Shown piece after piece: positions 61,986-64,000 of a stretch of DNA of 64,000 bases. Position numbers and translations under genes: made by a program. Source of the stretch: JANQPX01 sp965222015 (lineage in GTDB: Bacteria; Pseudomonadota; Alphaproteobacteria; Geminicoccales; Geminicoccaceae); assembly GCA_965222015.1 (NCBI GenBank), contig CBDCTL010000017.1, positions 372,001-436,000 on the forward strand, given 5' to 3'. Each line of letters begins with the position of its first letter. Position 1 is the first letter of the stretch. The notes beneath the pieces are model-generated. The model was not told the origin of the DNA and made no database searches. It worked only from the letters and a program-made list of their open reading frames with translations.

Positions 61986-62840
61986 GGCGAAGCGGAGGAA
62001 CGACTCGGCCGCCCGCCGATCATTGACGCTATTCGGAATGACCCAGACTTCGTAGCCGATCAGGCGGCCGTCCCAGACGATCGAGATCGGCGCACCCTCG
62101 TCCTCGGCGGCGAGAAAAAACCGGCCGTTATAGCCGCTCGCCATGGCGACGCGGCCGTCCATGAGCAGGGCTGCGGGGTCGGCGACGTCCTCCCACCAGA
62201 CGATGTTTTCGCGGATCGCGTCCAGTCTGCGAAAGGCGAGGCGCAGGCCGCGGTCGGTGCTCAGCAGATCGTAGACCTGGGCGGGCGGCACGCCCTCGGC
62301 CATGAGCGCCCATTCGAGGATGCCATCCGGGCTTTTCGCGATCGCCCGCTTACCCGGAAAGCTTTCGAGATCGAAGAAATCCTCGATGCTGCCCGGCTTG
62401 ACTCCGGGGAAGACACGATCGTCATAGGCGAGCACCAGGGCGAACACGTTTTGCGGGATCGAGCAGGGACGAAGACCGACCGGCGCGAAATCCGCCTCCA
62501 GGGACAGCCCGCCGGACGGCGCCAGCAGGGCCTCGTGATCCAGATGCAGCAGCAGGCCCGCCTCGCAGGCGGCGATCGCCTCGTCCTCCAGCATGTCGAC
62601 GACGGCCCAGCCTTCGGCCTCGGCGCGGCCGATCAGCGCTTCGAGCGTGCCGTCATAGCGTTCGACCTCGATCTCGACGTCGCTCATCGCCTCGTAGGGT
62701 TCGAAGACGGCCAGACGCTGCGCCGCCTCGTAGGCGCCGCCCCATGAGACGACCGTCAGGCGCTCCGCGGCATCCGCCTGCAGAGAGAACGCGCAGAGGA
62801 GGAACAGAAGGCGTGCCGCCGACAGATCAGAGCGCCGCAT
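61935..62840 (-). pseudogene. PotD/PotF-type substrate-binding protein, 3' truncated and fused
   Basis: From ATG 62840 (GGGAGGAGA upstream; signal peptide MRRSDLSAARLLFLLCAFSL ending ADAAE) a polyamine-family receptor reads LTVVSWGGAYEAAQRLAVFE, GSIEDFFDLESFPGKRAIAK and GYEVWVIPNSVNDRRAAESF. It then breaks at about 61990 into AsnB-remnant DNA read in another frame, ending ICSGSTA at 61935. The last helices of the receptor (some 40-60 residues) are lost. It overlaps the ClC channel gene by 14 bp. Confidence 0.82.
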
Positions 62841-64000
62841 TCTCCTCCCTCCTGAGCGTCTTCTCGACATCGAGATAGGCCTGGATGATCGCCGCTTCGG
62901 TGACCACGCCGAGCAACCGGCCGGAACCGCGCTCGACCACCGGGACGGCGTCCCCGACGAAGCCTTCGAGCGCACGCATCGCCGCCGCCACCGAGGTGCG
63001 CTCGTCGAAGGTGAGCTGCGGCTGCCGGAGGTATTCTTCGACACGCGCGGCCGGTAGATCGGCGCTGTCCGCGCGCTCCAAAATACCCAAGAATATGCCG
63101 TCATCGTCGGTGACGAAGGCGATCCGCCAGGTCGAGCGTCGCAGCCGGTCGGCCACCGCCAGGATCGCTTCGCTCGCGCGCGCCTCGACGAAGTCCCTGG
63201 CCGCTGAGCGCGGAACGGGCAGTGCTTCGAGCCTCGCCTGATCGCGGCCGAGCGAGAGATCGACGCCGCGAGCCTTGAGCTGCACGTCGAACAGGGAACG
63301 GCCGAACAGCCTGTGCGCGACCAGATTGGAGAACACCACGGCGACCATGGCGGCGATCGTGATGTCGTAGTTCCGGGTCAGCTCGAAGACGATCAGGATC
63401 GTGGTCAAGGGTGCTCCGATCACCGGGCTCGCGAGCGCCATCATGCCGCAGACCGCGTAGACAGCCACGCCCGAGGTCGCGACCAGGCCGGTCGCCGCGA
63501 CGATGGACCAGAACAAGGCGCCGAGCAGCGTGCCGATGAGCAGAGCCGGGCTGAACACGCCGCCCGCGAAACCGAAACCGATGCAAAGCGCCGTCAGCAG
63601 GGTCTTGGCGATGACCAGGAGCAGCAGCTCGCTCGTGCCGAAGGCGCCTTCGATCGTGGCGAAACGGAGCGTCTCCCTGCCGACGCCGAGCACGTCCGGC
63701 AGCCAGAGCGCCGTGACGCCGAGCGCCAGGCCTGCGGCGGCGGGCCGAAGTGCCGCGGGAAGCCGGCTTCGCGCGGCGATCCGGCCGCTCGCCATGACCA
63801 GTGCCATGAACCCCATGGCGGCGCCGGCCGCGAGCAGGCCGAGCACGCCGAACAGCGCGAATTCGTGCCCATGCTGGACGCCCTCGAAGCCGACCAGGAA
63901 AAGGGCCGGACGCTCGAACACGACATTGGCGAGGATGTAGCCGACCGAGGACGCCACCGTGGTCGGCGCGAAGGCCTGGGTCGAATAGTGGCGAAGGACC
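62827..64000 (-). CDS. ClC-family chloride channel/transporter with CBS domains, 5' partial
   Basis: At least 390 residues of a ClC membrane protein; the N-terminal part lies beyond the window. The selectivity motif GGVFSPALLIG is present, then several hydrophobic segments, then a cytoplasmic CBS pair (AILAVADRLRRSTWRIAFVT and VAAAMRALEGFVGDAVPVVE). It moves chloride, or fluoride or proton-coupled chloride, across the inner membrane. The GSGIP motif would be upstream of the window end. The stop overlaps the SBP start by 14 bp. Confidence 0.92.
   Translation of the reverse strand, partial: VLRHYSTQAFAPTTVASSVGYILANVVFERPALFLVGFEGVQHGHEFALFGVLGLLAAGAAMGFMALVMASGRIAARSRLPAALRPAAAGLALGVTALWLPDVLGVGRETLRFATIEGAFGTSELLLLVIAKTLLTALCIGFGFAGGVFSPALLIGTLLGALFWSIVAATGLVATSGVAVYAVCGMMALASPVIGAPLTTILIVFELTRNYDITIAAMVAVVFSNLVAHRLFGRSLFDVQLKARGVDLSLGRDQARLEALPVPRSAARDFVEARASEAILAVADRLRRSTWRIAFVTDDDGIFLGILERADSADLPAARVEEYLRQPQLTFDERTSVAAAMRALEGFVGDAVPVVERGSGRLLGVVTEAAIIQAYLDVEKTLRREENAAL

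Noticed and set aside
1..64000. CRISPR arrays, tRNA or rRNA genes, complete prophage or defence island
   Set aside because: No regularly spaced repeats, no cloverleaf or rRNA signature and no phage structural or Cas genes were seen by eye; only scraps of restriction-type and conjugation genes occur at 7345-8835.

Overview
The window reads as GC-rich, transporter-heavy accessory DNA from an alphaproteobacterium (Rhizobiales/Rhodospirillales-like). This is inferred from the many ABC uptake operons of peptide, sugar, polyamine and amino-acid type, from repeated Gfo/Idh/MocA dehydrogenases, and from TAXI-TRAP, IS66, IS110 and TrbB sequences. No rRNA, tRNA or CRISPR array was seen. Protein names rest on motif and family recognition by eye; no database search was run.

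Layout. 1-1918 (+): tail of a dipeptide-type ABC operon plus an M20-family hydrolase with altered metal ligands. 1927-7074 (-): an operon with a truncated phytanoyl-CoA-dioxygenase-like gene, a polar amino-acid-type permease, two unrelated solute-binding proteins (SBPs), an SsuB/SsuC-type ATPase and permease, and a VOC protein. 7075-8972: a scrapyard of gene fragments (restriction-endonuclease-like, IS3, TRAP, TrbB). 8973-14587 (-) and 17451-23006 (+): two complete dipeptide-type ABC transporters flanking a kinase/phosphatase/LacI-regulator cassette, with a perfect 18-bp LacI-type palindrome in the divergent promoter. 23156-27446 (+): proline-racemase remnant, DapA-family lyase, enolase-superfamily dehydratase, Gfo/Idh/MocA dehydrogenase.

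27460-47273 is a sugar/polyol region. It holds two ribose/xylose-type ABC transporters, three further Gfo/Idh/MocA dehydrogenases, a GMC oxidoreductase, an SDR and a MalFGK-type transporter with two ATPases (the second frameshifted). In its middle is the most unusual gene of the window, at 33235-35007: a cytoplasmic protein joining an N-terminal winged helix-turn-helix to a complete family-1 extracellular SBP domain. That domain resembles the transporter SBP encoded at 41878-43227. It looks like a one-component regulator that reuses an ABC receptor fold as its intracellular sensor.

47405-56628 (-) is a hydantoin/lactam-type catabolic operon: MalT-like LuxR regulator, Asp/Glu/hydantoin racemase, PotABCD-type transporter, hydantoinase/oxoprolinase, DUF917 protein. 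One permease is broken by a 115-bp tandem duplication. 56906-60225 is an insertion hotspot with a glycogen phosphorylase remnant, IS66 pieces split by an IS110 element, and a group II intron reverse-transcriptase scrap. 60215-64000 (-) holds an unrecognised truncated gene, a methyltransferase, an asparagine-synthase tail fused to a truncated SBP, and the C-terminal part of a ClC chloride channel.

Two regulatory themes recur. Most SBP genes are followed directly by an RNA hairpin before the next transporter gene. A 30-bp sequence with a GGTCATACC core (GntR-operator-like) occurs at 7050 and 29632, each time over the end of a minus-strand gene.
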